Shown here: piece by piece, positions 48,201 through 58,719 of the stretch
Layout: every line of letters starts with the position of its first letter
Position numbering within the stretch: position 1 is the stretch's first letter
DNA from: Dendrophyllia cribrosa
Taxonomy: Eukaryota > Cnidaria > Anthozoa > Scleractinia > Dendrophylliidae
NCBI GenBank assembly: GCA_024195265.1
Contig: JAJLRJ010000009.1
Coordinates: 7,630,291 to 7,694,290, forward strand
DNA: 64,000 nucleotides
Reading direction: 5' to 3'
The notes under the pieces: generated by a model
What the model was told of the DNA's origin: nothing
Seen by the model: the letters and a program-made list of their open reading frames with translations, nothing else
The model's database searches: none
Translations under genes and position numbers: made by a program

Positions 48201-51200
48201 TGTTTTTATCTCGTAAATTCGCGAAGCGTTGAACGAGACATAGTATACGGGTACAGATATGCAAATTTTGACTCGTTCTATCATCAATAAACTTTTTTAA
48301 TTCCCCGGTGCATTACTACGTCAGCCAGTTGTCAAGACAGTCTCGTTTCACACAATACATATTTATGTCACACTAAGATGTTTTGGTCATTTTAAATCTG
48401 TTTTACTCTTCAATTAAAACCGATCTGTGGACTTAGCCTTACGTTGTTTCGTATTCACGAGATGGCTCTTAGAGTCCTTTGATCTTGCACACTGGAACCA
48501 CTTTTCAAGCGGCACGACAGCCTTGTCCACTAAATTGGCCACTGCTGAGAGATTCAAAAGCAGACATCTTGAGCACTATAGCCCTTCATCATCACTCTGA
48601 TAATTATAGTGCTCAAAACCTCAGCTTTTGAGTTTCTTTGCAGTTGCCAAATGTAACTTAGTTTATCAACGGGGCTGTTTCCATGCACCGCCATTTTGAA
48701 CGAGAATCGAAAAGGTCCTGGGGACGAGTTTGCATGCGGTATACATTCAAACTGAAACAATAGCCGAAACATTAGAACACCATTGGGACTAAAATACGAA
48801 AAACAAAAACGCATACATGATAATTAATGTTGGGGTGGAGTTATGCGGAAATCTTGCCAGATAACTCAGAGCATAGTTAATCGAGAGACTGGTCATGAAA
48901 CCTTGCAGACTTCAATGGCGATAACAAAGGAGCTACAATTAGCTACAATTTATGTTGAACCGTTCTTGACCGTGCACATCTTTTGTTTTTTGATCACACG
49001 CTATGACTGAATAACTTAATGGCAACATTTCTATTGGTCAGTTGCTCGAGCAAAAGATCAACATCTATTGTGTTGTGCATAGTCAAGGCCGAAAAACGAT
49101 AACAAAAAGATCGAACAAAGACAATTCTTAGGTTTCACAACCAGTCTCTCGATTAACTTTGCTCAGAGATTAATCCCTGTCTGGGGACACACACGTGAAA
49201 CTGGTTTGTCTTATCACCACAGCAATGCCTGCAGCCTGTGACACTTAACAGTACGTTTAAACTTCACAACAAAATAATGGCAGGGATTCAGTGGTTTTTG
49301 TTCAAGGACGGAACTTGTGCCACAAATCACTTTGAGAGCGGTGGGTTCATCAAAAGTGACGCAAAAGCCTCGCACCCGGATATACAGATGCAGTTTGTTC
49401 CATTAGCTGTCAGCGAAGCTGGAACACCACAGTCAACCCAGCATGGATACCAGGTAAATTGTTTATCTCTTACTTTGTCATATTACAATTCAAGTCGTTG
49501 TGGCCATTTTATTACAATCCAGGATCATCTCAAGAAAGAGTTCTTAATTATTCACCTAGTGTGCTTTTTAATTTTCTTTTACATCCAAACCGGTCCTGAG
49601 TATGTTCGAAAAAGTAGGACTACAGTCGAACCTCCATGGGCGACCACCCTTTCCAAAATACCGATTTTCTCCCAGTCAAATCACTATAGTGGAAACCTTC
49701 AACGTTGGTGAATTGCAGAGAAAGGACGCAGATCGCCATGTGTTATTTAGAATGATTAGGAGATTTAACTGTCGAGCGACTGGTTTAGATGCGTCTTTGT
49801 CATTTCTTTCAATGTCTAGTAGATGTTAATGGATGTTCCCCTACTCTTCCTGTTTCGCCAATGTATGTTAAAACGAGGACGACCTGGAGTCGATGATAGT
49901 TCAACAGAGTTAAAATTCTTTGAGAGTGACTTGGTATGTTTAGTATCGACGAGGGGACAGGAGAGCAAGAGTTGACGATTTTCTTACATGCGGAGCCATT
50001 CTTCTAAAGGTCCGGACACACGGTGCAACGTTTCTTGAAACGTTGCGCGCTACAGTTGCAGAAGTAAAATCGAGTTCTACTTTTGCGACGTTGCGCGCAA
50101 CAAATTGGATCGTGTGACACCCCCAAAAAATCCTGTTGCGCGCAGCGTTGCAATAAAAGTTACACTGTGTGTCCGGACCTTTACCAGTCTTGTTATTTCT
50201 GTGCTCATTTCAGCTATGTGTCGAGATCCTAAGGCCGAGTAGCCGAGGTTTCATCAGGCTTAGGTCACGTGATCCACTCACCCATCCTGTCATTCAACCG
50301 AACTATCTGTCAACCGAGAGCGATCGCCAGCTTATGAGGGCCTGTGTCAGAGTGGCACGTGACGTGTTGAACCAGAAAGCCTTGGAACCTTACAGAGGAA
50401 AAGAGATAAGGCCAGGTACGTAGCTAACGGTAACACATTTTAAGTAAGTTGCACGGAAACGTTTTTATTTTCTTCTTCGAAAGATGCGAAAACGTTGTTC
50501 CAGGGGTCCGTAACTCATGAACTTGTGGTTGTTCTAATTACCTTCAATTACGCCTGTTTTCTGCAAAGCTGTCCCATATCTCCTCGGTTTCATTTTATTT
50601 GCCTCTGTTAAATATATTGCAATGTTACAGAGAAACGTTACCTGTAGAATAAACTATTGCATGCGACAGCAGTAGAGAGAAAATGTTACAAATTTTGAAG
50701 AAATTCATCAACAATTTCCGCTTTAAAATGTTAAGAAACGTTCGGCGAGTCATCCTGGGTGACTGATTTAGTAAAGTAGAGGCGCTGACGTTAGGCCGAG
50801 AAAAACGGCAGTTTGTAGCAGATCAGTAAAATATCGGACAGACCGAGAAGCCCGAATCACTGTGATATATTGTCTGTTGTTCGTTTGTCGTCTTTTTCCT
50901 ATCTCTGAGTCCTTGACTGCATTAGTTTTTATTTTGTGATTGTGATGGTATTTAAATGTCATTATTTCACCCAGGTACCAATTGTAAAACAGAACAAGAA
51001 ATAGATGCTTTCGTGCGGGGATATGCCAAGACAGACTACCATCCCTGTGGCACGTGCAAGATGGGAGCCGACGATGATCCTATGGCTGTCGTCGACAGCG
51101 ATACTCGCGTCTTCGGAGTGGACAATCTTCGGGTCGTGGATGCGTCTGTTATGCCGAGTATTGTTAGTGGGAACCTGAATGCAACCGCGATCATGATTGC

Positions 51201-51276
51201 GGAGAAGGCAGCGGACTGCATTTTAGGAAAGCCGCCACTACCAAAGGAACATGTTCCCGTGTATGGTGTTCCCTGA
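45256..51276 (+). CDS. Third choline dehydrogenase paralogue, gene C
   Basis: GMC-family flavoenzyme. Exons: 45256-45520, 46416-46588, 47191-47696, 49223-49453, 50214-50415 and 50975-51276 (TGA). Lengths 173, 506, 231 and 202 equal those of A and B, and homologous splice sites keep phase. Visible features are [36 protein letters not shown] with the catalytic His, and SGNLN. It is diverged: [15 protein letters not shown] replaces the [13 protein letters not shown] region, so substrate use may differ. The first exon seen has no ATG before the FAD motif, so a leader exon lies upstream and was not found. At the exon 2/3 junction the sequence is AG then GGTGGTAA: the phase needed leaves a GG donor, and the nearest GT shifts the frame by one. 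This is a sequencing error, an unusual splice or a disabling indel. Confidence 0.8.
45868..46331. mobile_element. GTGCCCC/AATAAG-rich MITE, copy 1
   Basis: Left part has repeated TTAATAAGTGCCCC units plus a 20 C run (45900-45919). Right part has AATAAGC repeats ending GCTAAATCGAATCATTA. The interior GCAAACCATTGTTAC is shared with 51724-52080. It lies in intron 2 of gene C. Confidence 0.7.
46586..46945 (+). repeat. 46 bp tandem repeat starting at the exon 3 donor of gene C
   Basis: About 7.5 units, each beginning GTTGGTAAGTCTGTGGTC and containing AGACTGTCTGTCC...GATAAA. The real donor of exon 3 (GGTAAGTCTG at 46588-46589) is the first unit's start, so several later units carry copies or near-copies of this 5' splice site inside the intron. 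Confidence 0.85.
48207..48477 (+). mobile_element. AACTCGTGAAT-family MITE, copy 2
   Basis: Left end ATCTCGTAAATTCGCGAAGC, right end GTTTCGTATTCACGAGATGG. Ends match the 12094-12479 element, the interior does not. Intron 4 of gene C. Confidence 0.65.
48864..49169. mobile_element. MITE, 306 bp, 38 bp inverted ends
   Basis: CTCAGAGCATAGTTAATCGA... and ...TCGATTAACTTTGCTCAGAG are inverted over about 38 bp. It ends 53 bp before the start of exon 5 of gene C. Confidence 0.8.
50007..50181. mobile_element. MITE, 175 bp, TA target site
   Basis: AAGGTCCGGACACAC and GTGTGTCCGGACCTT are perfect inverted ends flanked by TA (50005-50006, 50182-50183). Repeated GTTGCGCGC motifs lie inside. It ends 32 bp before exon 6 of gene C, so it overlaps the space where the branch point and polypyrimidine tract should lie. 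Confidence 0.9.
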
Positions 51277-51384
51277 TATACCCTGTCGCTTCTGGTCAGT
51301 CATGTTGACGCTTTGCCAGGATGGCAATTAGAAAACGTCTTAGCATTAGTTGGATGGGGCGGATACAACTGTACGGATCAGTAA

Positions 51385-51680
51385 GACTGCACTGCAGAGC
51401 GGCGAGGATCATTTATAACCTGCCAAAAAATCTCCCATCCGCCACCGTCCTATAAACTGTCGTTAATAAAGATTAATAGTCTCACACCCGGGTGTTTGCT
51501 TATATAGTCACTGAACGAAAAAGAACCGCTTACACTTTGCGCACGACGGACTCACTCAATGTACCATGTTTTAGTACCAGGTCAATGAAGCATTCGGTTT
51601 CATATCGAGGCATCACCTTGTGGAACGAACTTTTAGGCAACGACAAAGACCTTTTTAGCCGGAATTTAAAACTTGCCTAA
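51385..51680 (+). pseudogene. LINE polymerase C-terminal remnant
   Basis: Frames reading LHCRAARIIYNLPKNLPSAT and, after frame changes, MKHSVSYRGITLWNELLGND match the standard end of non-LTR polymerases (RAARLIYNL..., WNELP). Stops and shifts show it is dead. It starts about 110 bp after the stop of gene C. Confidence 0.75.
51465..51470 (+). terminator. Possible poly(A) signal of gene C
   Basis: AATAAA lies about 190 bp after the TGA of gene C. It falls inside the LINE remnant, so the signal may have been supplied by the insertion or be incidental. Confidence 0.3.
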
Positions 51681-51723
51681 AGCTTATTGCAAAACCCCAC
51701 GCTTTCAAAAACTTCTCTTTTAC

Positions 51724-52080
51724 CGTAATGATTCGATTAAGAGCCCTCCTTCCAATAAGCGCCCCATTTCTAATAAGCGCCCCCCTTTGAGTGTCGTTTT
51801 GTTAATAAGCCCCCACCCCCCGAAGATGCTACACCTAAAAGCTTTCTTATCAAAGAAAGTCACATTGAACACATTGAGGTATACCAGCGAACTATATTCT
51901 GACTATGCAAACCATTGTTACCGTTTTTCTGACTAGGCGAATTGTACATTTTCCGCTGTTGTTAAATTAAGTGCAGTTTTTCACACTCGCGTGTTTTTGT
52001 CATAAAGGAAATAAGCGTCCCTCCCTAGTAAGTGCTCTCCCATAAATAAACGCCCCGGGCGCTAAATCGAATCATTATGA
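51724..52080. mobile_element. AATAAGCGCCCC MITE, copy 2
   Basis: Ends TAATGATTCGATTAAG and CTAAATCGAATCATTA are inverted. Subterminal TTCCAATAAGCGCCCC repeats lie inside both ends. Same family as 45868-46331. A fragment of GGCGCTTATT repeats also lies at 56640-56770. Confidence 0.8.
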
Positions 52081-52436
52081 TAAATCTGTAAGTCAGGAGC
52101 CAATAATCGGCTCCTTTGTTAGTAAATTACATCCTCGAAGTAACATTGTATACCAATCTGGGTGTGGCTCCAGCTTTATTTGACCCCTAAAGGATACCAT
52201 TCTAAGATAGACAGACAAACATGAATAATAGGTGCGGTTACACACACCACGGTAATTGGCATTTCCCATGGTAGATCATCCTGCGGTGCATCACACTTGG
52301 GTTTAGTATACCGTGTTATTAAACCAGCGGTGACACGCGATTTGTGATTTGCCAAGTTAAAAAAATGTCACGCAATTCAGTGAATCACTTTTCCTTTGCG
52401 GTTACGTGATGTCAAACGGAGCATCGTGATGGGCTC

Positions 52437-52587
52437 CAACCTCGTTCCCAGGGTCTCTCTTCTTCCCTCCCCTGGCAACCCGTCCTCCTCTCTGAATTAA
52501 CGATAATCGTTAATTCAGAGAGGAGATCATGTTGCCCCTGGAGCGCTCCAGTGGGCGGGAAGAAGAGAGACCCTGGGAACGAGGTTG
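52437..52587. mobile_element. Foldback element, 151 bp, 9 bp target duplication
   Basis: CAACCTCGTTCCCAGGGTCT and AGACCCTGGGAACGAGGTTG are inverted ends, and a second stem CTCTCTGAATTAACGAT...AATTCAGAGAG is in the centre. GATGGGCTC flanks it on both sides (52428-52436, 52588-52596). A 9 bp duplication suggests mobilisation by a Mutator-like transposase. Confidence 0.85.
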
Positions 52588-52723
52588 GATGGGCTCTTGT
52601 ACCTTGGGCATCAAAACACCATTGCAACTTACTTAAATGTCATGGGTGCTTCGTGTGATCTTTTTTATGATTATTCATATGATTACGGTGAATTTATCCA
52701 ACTCGCAAAAACAAGCGATTATA

Positions 52724-53697
52724 ACGTTATCAGAAAAGAAGGATAAAGACAAGCGGAAAATTTAGAACTGGAGAGCGATCTTCTTGATTAATGTCGATGC
52801 CAAGATCGGATCAAAAGCCATTACCTTGAGATTACAGACTGTGCTACCGAAAATAATTCACTACAATCAACACGCCTATGTTAAAGGGGCTATGTCGCGA
52901 GGTTTTGCCTAATTTTAGTAACTTTAATTTACACTTTTATCTGTCAAAATTCTTTGTTCGCTGATACGAAACAGGACTCGAAACGGAACCAGTGGTCACG
53001 TACACAAGAGCTATTGCTTGTTTTGATTGAAGTCCAACAATTTCATAGCTCTTTTCTCAAGCGAAACAAAATCAGAAAAATGTTAGGTTTGTCTGTGGCG
53101 ATAAAGAAGTACAAAGCGAAGACTCTGGTACCATGTTAATATGCTGAAGTGTACTATATTTAACCAACAGAGAAGAACCTTCGTCCATGACATTCCATGG
53201 TCAACTGATTTCTATCGCTGCTCGTACATATTGAGAAATTTAGCTGTACGATTTCAGAATCGGAAAAATAACCGGGCGAAAATCAAGACAAATAGATTAT
53301 TTACATATGTGAAAAATCTGAGACCATTTGGTGAACACAGCACTGCAGGATTGAATGGATTCGACGATGATGGCGTAAACTTGAAAAACAGCCACCGGAC
53401 GTTTTTCAAGATTGTAGCTTGCGTGACACCTCGCGACATAGCCCCTTTAAAGGACGAACAATCAATGATGCAATTAGGACAATAGACGACATCCTTAAAT
53501 ATACGGAACGTTACGGACTCAAGGGCAAGATGATAGCCGTTGATTTTCAGAAAGCCTTTGATTCAGTTAACAGGCATTTTATAGTGTATCAGGCTCTCAC
53601 TGCTTCTAACTTCGGTCCTTCATTTATACAATGGGTACATACGTTCTACCATAATATTTCAAGCTGTGTACATAACCATGGGTTTTCAACTGGTCCC
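52724..53697 (+). pseudogene. L1/Tx1-like LINE reverse transcriptase, split by a MITE
   Basis: 52724-52884 encodes RT motifs around NWRAIFLINVDAKIGSKA and IIHYNQHAYVKG. 53447-53697 continues with RTINDAIRTIDDILKYTE, then IAVDFQKAFDSVN (the first catalytic Asp) and FYHNISSC. Removing the 562 bp insert restores one frame across VKG/RT. A TAG precedes NWRAIF, and a second MITE cuts the right side before the YADD box. Dead element; clade inferred from the motif style. Confidence 0.85.
52885..53446. mobile_element. TTAA-target MITE inside the LINE, 562 bp
   Basis: AGGGGCTATGTCGCGAGG and CCTCGCGACATAGCCCCT are perfect inverted ends, each next to TTAA (52881-52884, 53447-53450). Excision in silico restores the LINE frame. 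The right third resembles part of the 1.1 kb elements (AATCAAGACAAATA, CTCGCGACATAGCCC). Minor frames inside are not gene-like. Confidence 0.9.
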
Positions 53698-54035
53698 CGT
53701 CATATACCTTTTAACATTAAAAATGGTACCCCTTTCACATAGCCTTTAGGTGCGTCTGTTTGATATACTTTGAAAGGCCCTTTTTATAATACTTAAAGGG
53801 CAGTTTCCCTTTTTTTATACTTCAACTCGTGTTTTTCCTATCCTTTCCTATACTTCGGGAAATCCCTATCCTGTCATATACTTCAACTCGTGAAATCCCT
53901 ACTTTTAAATACACCTTCAGCCTAAAAAAGGTACCCCTTTCGCGGGCGGAGCATTATACCCGTATAGCTCATTATAGGGAGTACCCACCACCACCCCCCC
54001 CCCCCCCCCCCCCCCCACCCCGGGTTACAGAAACG
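53698..54035. mobile_element. Truncated relative of MITE 42253-42697
   Basis: Shares AAAATGGTACCCCTTTCA, TTCAACTCGTG and AAAAAGGTACCCCTTTCG in the same order, and ends GGGAGTACCCACC plus a C run (53994-54016). The left 95 bp are missing. Another C run (54071-54092) follows. Confidence 0.7.
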
Positions 54036-54857
54036 AAATATACGACTTGTATCCTAAATTAACGCGAGTACCCCCCCCCCCCCCCCCCCCCCACCACGGC
54101 GGGAAACAACCGGATGTATAGTCTGACCTCAGCTGGCAGATATCAAGATAAAATCTCTCACCTCTACTCAGTTTTACACGACTCTTTAAGAAGTGCTGTT
54201 GCTTACATTATCTTCGTGGGAGAACGATGTTGCTGTGGACAGCTGTTAGCCTGTTCACCTTGGTATACAGTTTGGCGTCGTCACGTACGTATTTTTAATT
54301 TGCATCAGCTTCGTAGGCTATTAGGCTGATTAGACAATAAGCCAATAAGTGAATAACCTTTGTTTAACGTGAACATGTGCAAGGATATTTGTCTGCGGTC
54401 ATTTCATTGTTTGTTCCTCAGAACTCGCCGTTTTCCTCGAGGAAAGCTCTCGTAAATTGTTCTCTTCTCTGAACGGATGTTGTCCAAGGACCAATATCCG
54501 CCAGCGAAATAAAGAAATTAAGTTACAAGGATACAAATAAGGGGTTTAACAAGGCGGTAAGTTAGCAATGGTGAGTTACCAGAAGTGAGTTAACGCCTGT
54601 GAGTTGCAAGATGTTGAATTTTCAAGATCTTGCCGGCAAGATCTTGCTGGCAAGATCTTGAATTTTCAAGATGTTTATCTACTAGATATGTCAAAAATTT
54701 TCCTCAAAAATTTATACCATGCTCGATTTAGGGGAAGTGCACACGCGTGAATAAATTGCTACGAGTAACACGCCGTGACACGTAACAAATTAATTGGTGT
54801 TTATGCGACCATTTGACCAAGCACGGCTGTAACACGCAGTAAACAAAAGTAAAGAAG
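54036..54857. other. Non-coding spacer with palindromic CTTGCCGGCAAG motif
   Basis: No gene seen. 54252-54490 is the first of two direct repeats (see 56128-56347). At 54605-54670 TTTTCAAGATCTTGCCGGC and variants form short palindromes that recur at 56345-56465 beyond the satellite. Confidence 0.45.
54252..54490 (+). repeat. Direct repeat left of the satellite
   Basis: About 220 bp from GTTCACCTTGGTATACAG to CTGAACGGATGTTGTCCAAG, repeated almost exactly at 56128-56347. The shared segment includes CGTCACGTACGTATTTTTAA and CGCCGTTTTCCTCGAGGAA. Confidence 0.85.
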
Positions 54858-56128
54858 TAGTTATACACCATCACAACACGTCACAAGTGGTTACACACCA
54901 TCACAACACGTCACAAGTAGTTACACACCGTCACAACACGTTACAAGTAGTAACACACCGTCACAACACGTTACAAGTGGTTACACACCGTCACAACACG
55001 TTACAAGTGGTTACACGCCGTCACAACACCTTACAAGTGGTTACACACCTTAACACCACGTTACAAGTGGTTATACACCGTCACAACACGTTACAAGTAG
55101 TCGCACACCGTCACAACACGTTACAAGTGGTTACACACCGTCACAACACGTAACAAGTGGTTACACACCGTCACAACACGTTACAAGTGGTTACACACCG
55201 TCATAACACGTTACAAGTGGTTACACACCGTCACAACACGTAACAAGTGGTTACACACCGTCACAACACGTTACAAGTGGTTACACACCGTCACAACACG
55301 TAACAAGTGGTTACACACCGTCACAACACGTAACAAGCGGTAACACACCGTCACAACACGTTACAAGTGGTTACACACCGTCACAACACGTAACAAGTGG
55401 TTACACACCGTCACAACACGTTACAAATGGTTACACACCGTCACAACACGTTACAAGTGGTTACACACCGTCACAACACGTAACAAGTGGTTACACACCG
55501 TCACAACACGTTACAAATGGTTACACACCGTCACAACACGTTACAAGTGGTTATACACCGTCACAACACGTTACAAGTAGTTACACACCTTCACAACACG
55601 TTACAAGTGGTTACATACCGTCACACTACGTTACAAGTAGTTACACACCGTCACACTACGTTACAAGTGGTTACACACCGTCACAACACGTTACAAGTAG
55701 TAACACACCGTCACACTACGTTACAATTTAAACAAGTGGTTACACACCGTCACAACATGTTACAGGTGGTTACACACCTTCACAACACGTCACAAGTGGT
55801 TACACACCGTCACAACTCGTTACAAGTAGTTACATACCGTCACACTACTTTACATGTAGTTACACGCCCTCACAACACGTTGCAAGTAGTTACACACCGT
55901 CACACTACGTTATAAGCAGGTACATACCGTCACAATACGTTACAAATACTTACACACTGTCACACTACGTTACAAGTAGTTACACGCCGTCACACTACGT
56001 TACAAGTAGTGGCGTCATGCTTCGTTACATGTAGCTACACACCGTCACACTTCGTTAAAGTGGTTACACACCGTCACAACACGTTACAAGTAGTTAATAC
56101 ACACCGTCACACTACGTTACACTACGTT
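54858..56128 (+). repeat. 30 bp satellite, about 42 units
   Basis: The unit is GTTACAAGTGGTTACACACC followed by GTCACAACAC. The period is exactly 30 bp through most of the array (regular at 55080-55700), with variants (CACTACG for CAACACG, AGTAG for AGTGG) and a few indels near both ends. As 30 is divisible by three, the array is open in some frames and would give a His/Thr/Val-rich 10-residue peptide repeat, but no start context or flanking exon supports translation. Confidence 0.95.
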
Positions 56129-56347
56129 CACCTTGGTATACAGTTCGGCGTCGTCACGTACGTATTTTTAATTTGCATCAGCTTCGTTGGCTATTAGGCT
56201 GATTACCAATATTGTTTAACGCCGTGAACATGTGCATAGATATTTGTCCGCGGTCATTTCATTGTTTGTTCCTCGGAACTCGCCGTTTTCCTCGAGGAAT
56301 TAAGCTCTCGTAAATTGTTCTCTTCTCTGAACGGATGTTGTCCAAGA
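56128..56347 (+). repeat. Direct repeat right of the satellite
   Basis: Partner of 54252-54490 in the same orientation, with small indels (a missing AGACAATAAGCCAATAAG segment, an added AATTA). It begins immediately where the satellite ends. Confidence 0.85.
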
Positions 56348-56896
56348 TCTTTTCAAGATCTAGATCTCATGAATTTTCAAAACTTTGCCGGCAAGATCTC
56401 GGAATTTTCACAATCTAGCTTGCCGGCCAGATCTTGAATTTTCACAATCTTGCCGGCCATTAGGTATCAATTTCGACTTCATCCTCATCCATGTCCAAGA
56501 TTTTGCACGTGAAGGAACTATTGTACGATGCAATTTGAAAGAACAGAAACTGTTTTTTTGTATTGTAATGATGTAGTGAACAATAATACCAATGATTGTA
56601 CAAAATGCCGCACGAGTGATTAAACACGATCAACACTGTACTCAACCTTTTCAAATAAAGGAGGGGGGCGCTTATTTCAAAACTTGGCTGACACAAGGGG
56701 CGCTTATTCGAAGGGGGCGCTTATTCGACGGGATCGGGGAGGCGCTTATTCGAGGATTTGCGGTATATGATAACTTTAAGTACCAACGATTGTGCATATA
56801 TATAGGATTTTCGTAGTATAATTTTGCAGACTCACATGAACAGTTTGCTGATCCTCGGACCCCCCCCCTCCCCCCTCCGAAGTCCTCATAAATGAA

Positions 56897-57176
56897 AGCC
56901 CCCACAAATCTAGATCTCAGATACTCAGGAGCCATTCCATGCTCCGTTTTGTACAACATAATAAATGTCGACACTAATCTTTGGTGTTTAAGTTTACGCC
57001 AACCCAGTTCCCGGAACAAATCATCGACATTACAGGTATAACTGGCGGACATTAAAATACGGGCTGCACGATTTTGGAGCTTCTGCAGCTTTTCAGAAAG
57101 ACCGATGCTGCAGTTACCCCAAACAACATTACAGTAATCAAAATGTGGTTGAACTAAGCTGTTATATCCATTTATT
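56897..57176 (-). pseudogene. LINE polymerase C-terminal fragment
   Basis: On the minus strand this encodes NSLVQPHFDYCNVVWG, then KLQKLQNRAARIL, LFRELGWRKLKHQR and APEYLRSRFV, the conserved C-terminal domain of CR1/L2-like non-LTR polymerases. Both ends are cut: the 1.1 kb element begins at 57177, and the frame decays below 56897. Confidence 0.85.
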
Positions 57177-58269
57177 GCGTCGACGAAGGAGACGCTTCCT
57201 AATCTTGTCGGCTAAGCGGAACGAATCGAGAAAAGTGTCGGTACCAAATCTGCGCCATGTTGAAACGTCACAACAGTATCCAGCATTCCCAGCGCGTGGA
57301 AATCGGGCATCATCCTGGGGAGCTGGGGTTCCGAAATGACACATGTGAATAATCTATTTGTCTTGATTTAGTTTCGGATATTTTCCCGATTTTGGAATCG
57401 TGCGGCTCAATATTTGAATGCCTAGTAAAAGAACGCAGTGGAAAAATTGGACGAAGGTTCTTCTCCGGACCAAGTAAGTTGTTGGGTCTCTTTGGAATCA
57501 AGCAAGAAGTTACAGATTTTCCTCGCTACCGTTCTGGTATGTTTTGAATGTTCTATCTTGATTTTGCTGTGGTTCTCTGCCTGATTTTGGAAGCTTTCAC
57601 CTGAATACCGACGTCGTTCTTCGCGATGTTCTACGGTACGGTGCAATTCGCTTATGTCTTGTAGCAATAATTCACTGACCGGCCGCGCCACGCGAACGCA
57701 GATTAACTTTACAGTGCTCGAAATTGCGCCTGTATATATCGGGCGCATTTGCGACTAAAGATTTCGCAGTTTTGTGACTAAAATTTGTCTAGCTAATAAA
57801 GGAATTATATTCAACAGTCTTGTGTCTTACTTGCAACTGGTAGTTGTAATTTTATCCGAAAAATCCTGCGAAATTCACGCTGAATGTTGCGTGACTTTCA
57901 TAAACGTCGATTTCATGCTCCATTAACGCTGTGCGGTGTCCAAGAACAGGCTTTCTCAGAAATTTGTCATTTCCGGTTCCGGTATTAGTACATGTACTGA
58001 AGAGTATGATTTCAGAATCGGAGAAATAACCGAAATGAAATCAAGACAAATATACTATTTATATGTCAGCACGGCAGGATTTTGCCCGATTCCACGGCGA
58101 TAGCGTGAATTTGTTTGATGACGGCCCGACGTTTTTGCCTGCGTGACATATCTCGCGACATAGCCCTTTTAAACAGTGGCTGAATTAATTCATGAAACTG
58201 AGGTACTAGGTCAAGACGAGGTGCCACCGGATAAGGAGACGCACTATAATCTATGATTACTACTAGTTA
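57177..58269. mobile_element. 1.1 kb unclassified element, copy 2
   Basis: Almost identical to 21849-23005 but without the 80 bp internal duplication. The minus-strand frame is longer here (57422-57748, 108 codons, including [18 protein letters not shown] and [18 protein letters not shown]). It sits against the LINE fragment and ends 90 bp before the CUB exon of the next gene. Confidence 0.8.
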
Positions 58270-58359
58270 ATATATTAAAGGGTATAAGATGTCGTATTCT
58301 TTTAATTGCACCCCAAAGCAGATAGCATGGGACAGACTTATTTTCTTCTCATTTCGTAG

Positions 58360-58719
58360 GATGTGATGCTTGTAACGAAACCTTGCACGCAGACAACGGT
58401 GAGTTCCAGTCTCCGAACTACCCCCAAAAGTACCCGGATGAAGTGTACTGCTCCTGGAGGATCACGGTCAGCCAATCTCAGCACGTGTTCTTAATGTTCA
58501 CGAGTTTCAGTCTACAGACCGAAAACAACACAGATGGTGTTTATGTGTACGACGGAGAGAATAGCACAGGGGAGGTGTTAGGAGTGTTTTATGGAGGTCA
58601 TCCTCCCCCCAAGGAAGGAATCTATTCCTTATCAAATCAGATGTTTGTCATGTTCAAATCAGATAAAAATGTTTCTTACCCTGGTTTCCAGGCTTCTTAT
58701 CACAGTGTGAACTGTTCCG
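58360..58719 (+). CDS. CUB domain exon
   Basis: One exon holds the whole domain: CDACNETLHADNGEFQSPNY, then YPDEVYCSWRITV, VYVYDGENSTG and FQASYHSVNC. The SPNYPQKYP segment and the aromatic/Tyr pattern are standard CUB. Acceptor CGTAG, donor GTAAGT, phase 1 on both sides: a symmetrical, shufflable module. It retains the first Cys pair and one C-terminal Cys but not the usual second pair. Confidence 0.9.

Noticed and set aside
48864..49169. Extra exon of gene C
   Set aside because: The 506 and 231 nt exons of the paralogues adjoin in the protein. This block is a MITE with long inverted ends.
53829..54062. 77-codon frame with a Pro run
   Set aside because: The Pro run is a C homopolymer at the end of a MITE.
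54887..55915. Open frames through the 30 bp satellite encoding a repeated VTHRHNTLQ-type peptide
   Set aside because: The frame is open only because the unit is 30 bp and free of stops in that frame. There is no exon context, start signal or link to a domain.
56672..57052. Host gene on the minus strand, 126 codons
   Set aside because: The first half is a LINE polymerase C-terminus. The rest runs into G-rich repeat sequence and a MITE fragment.
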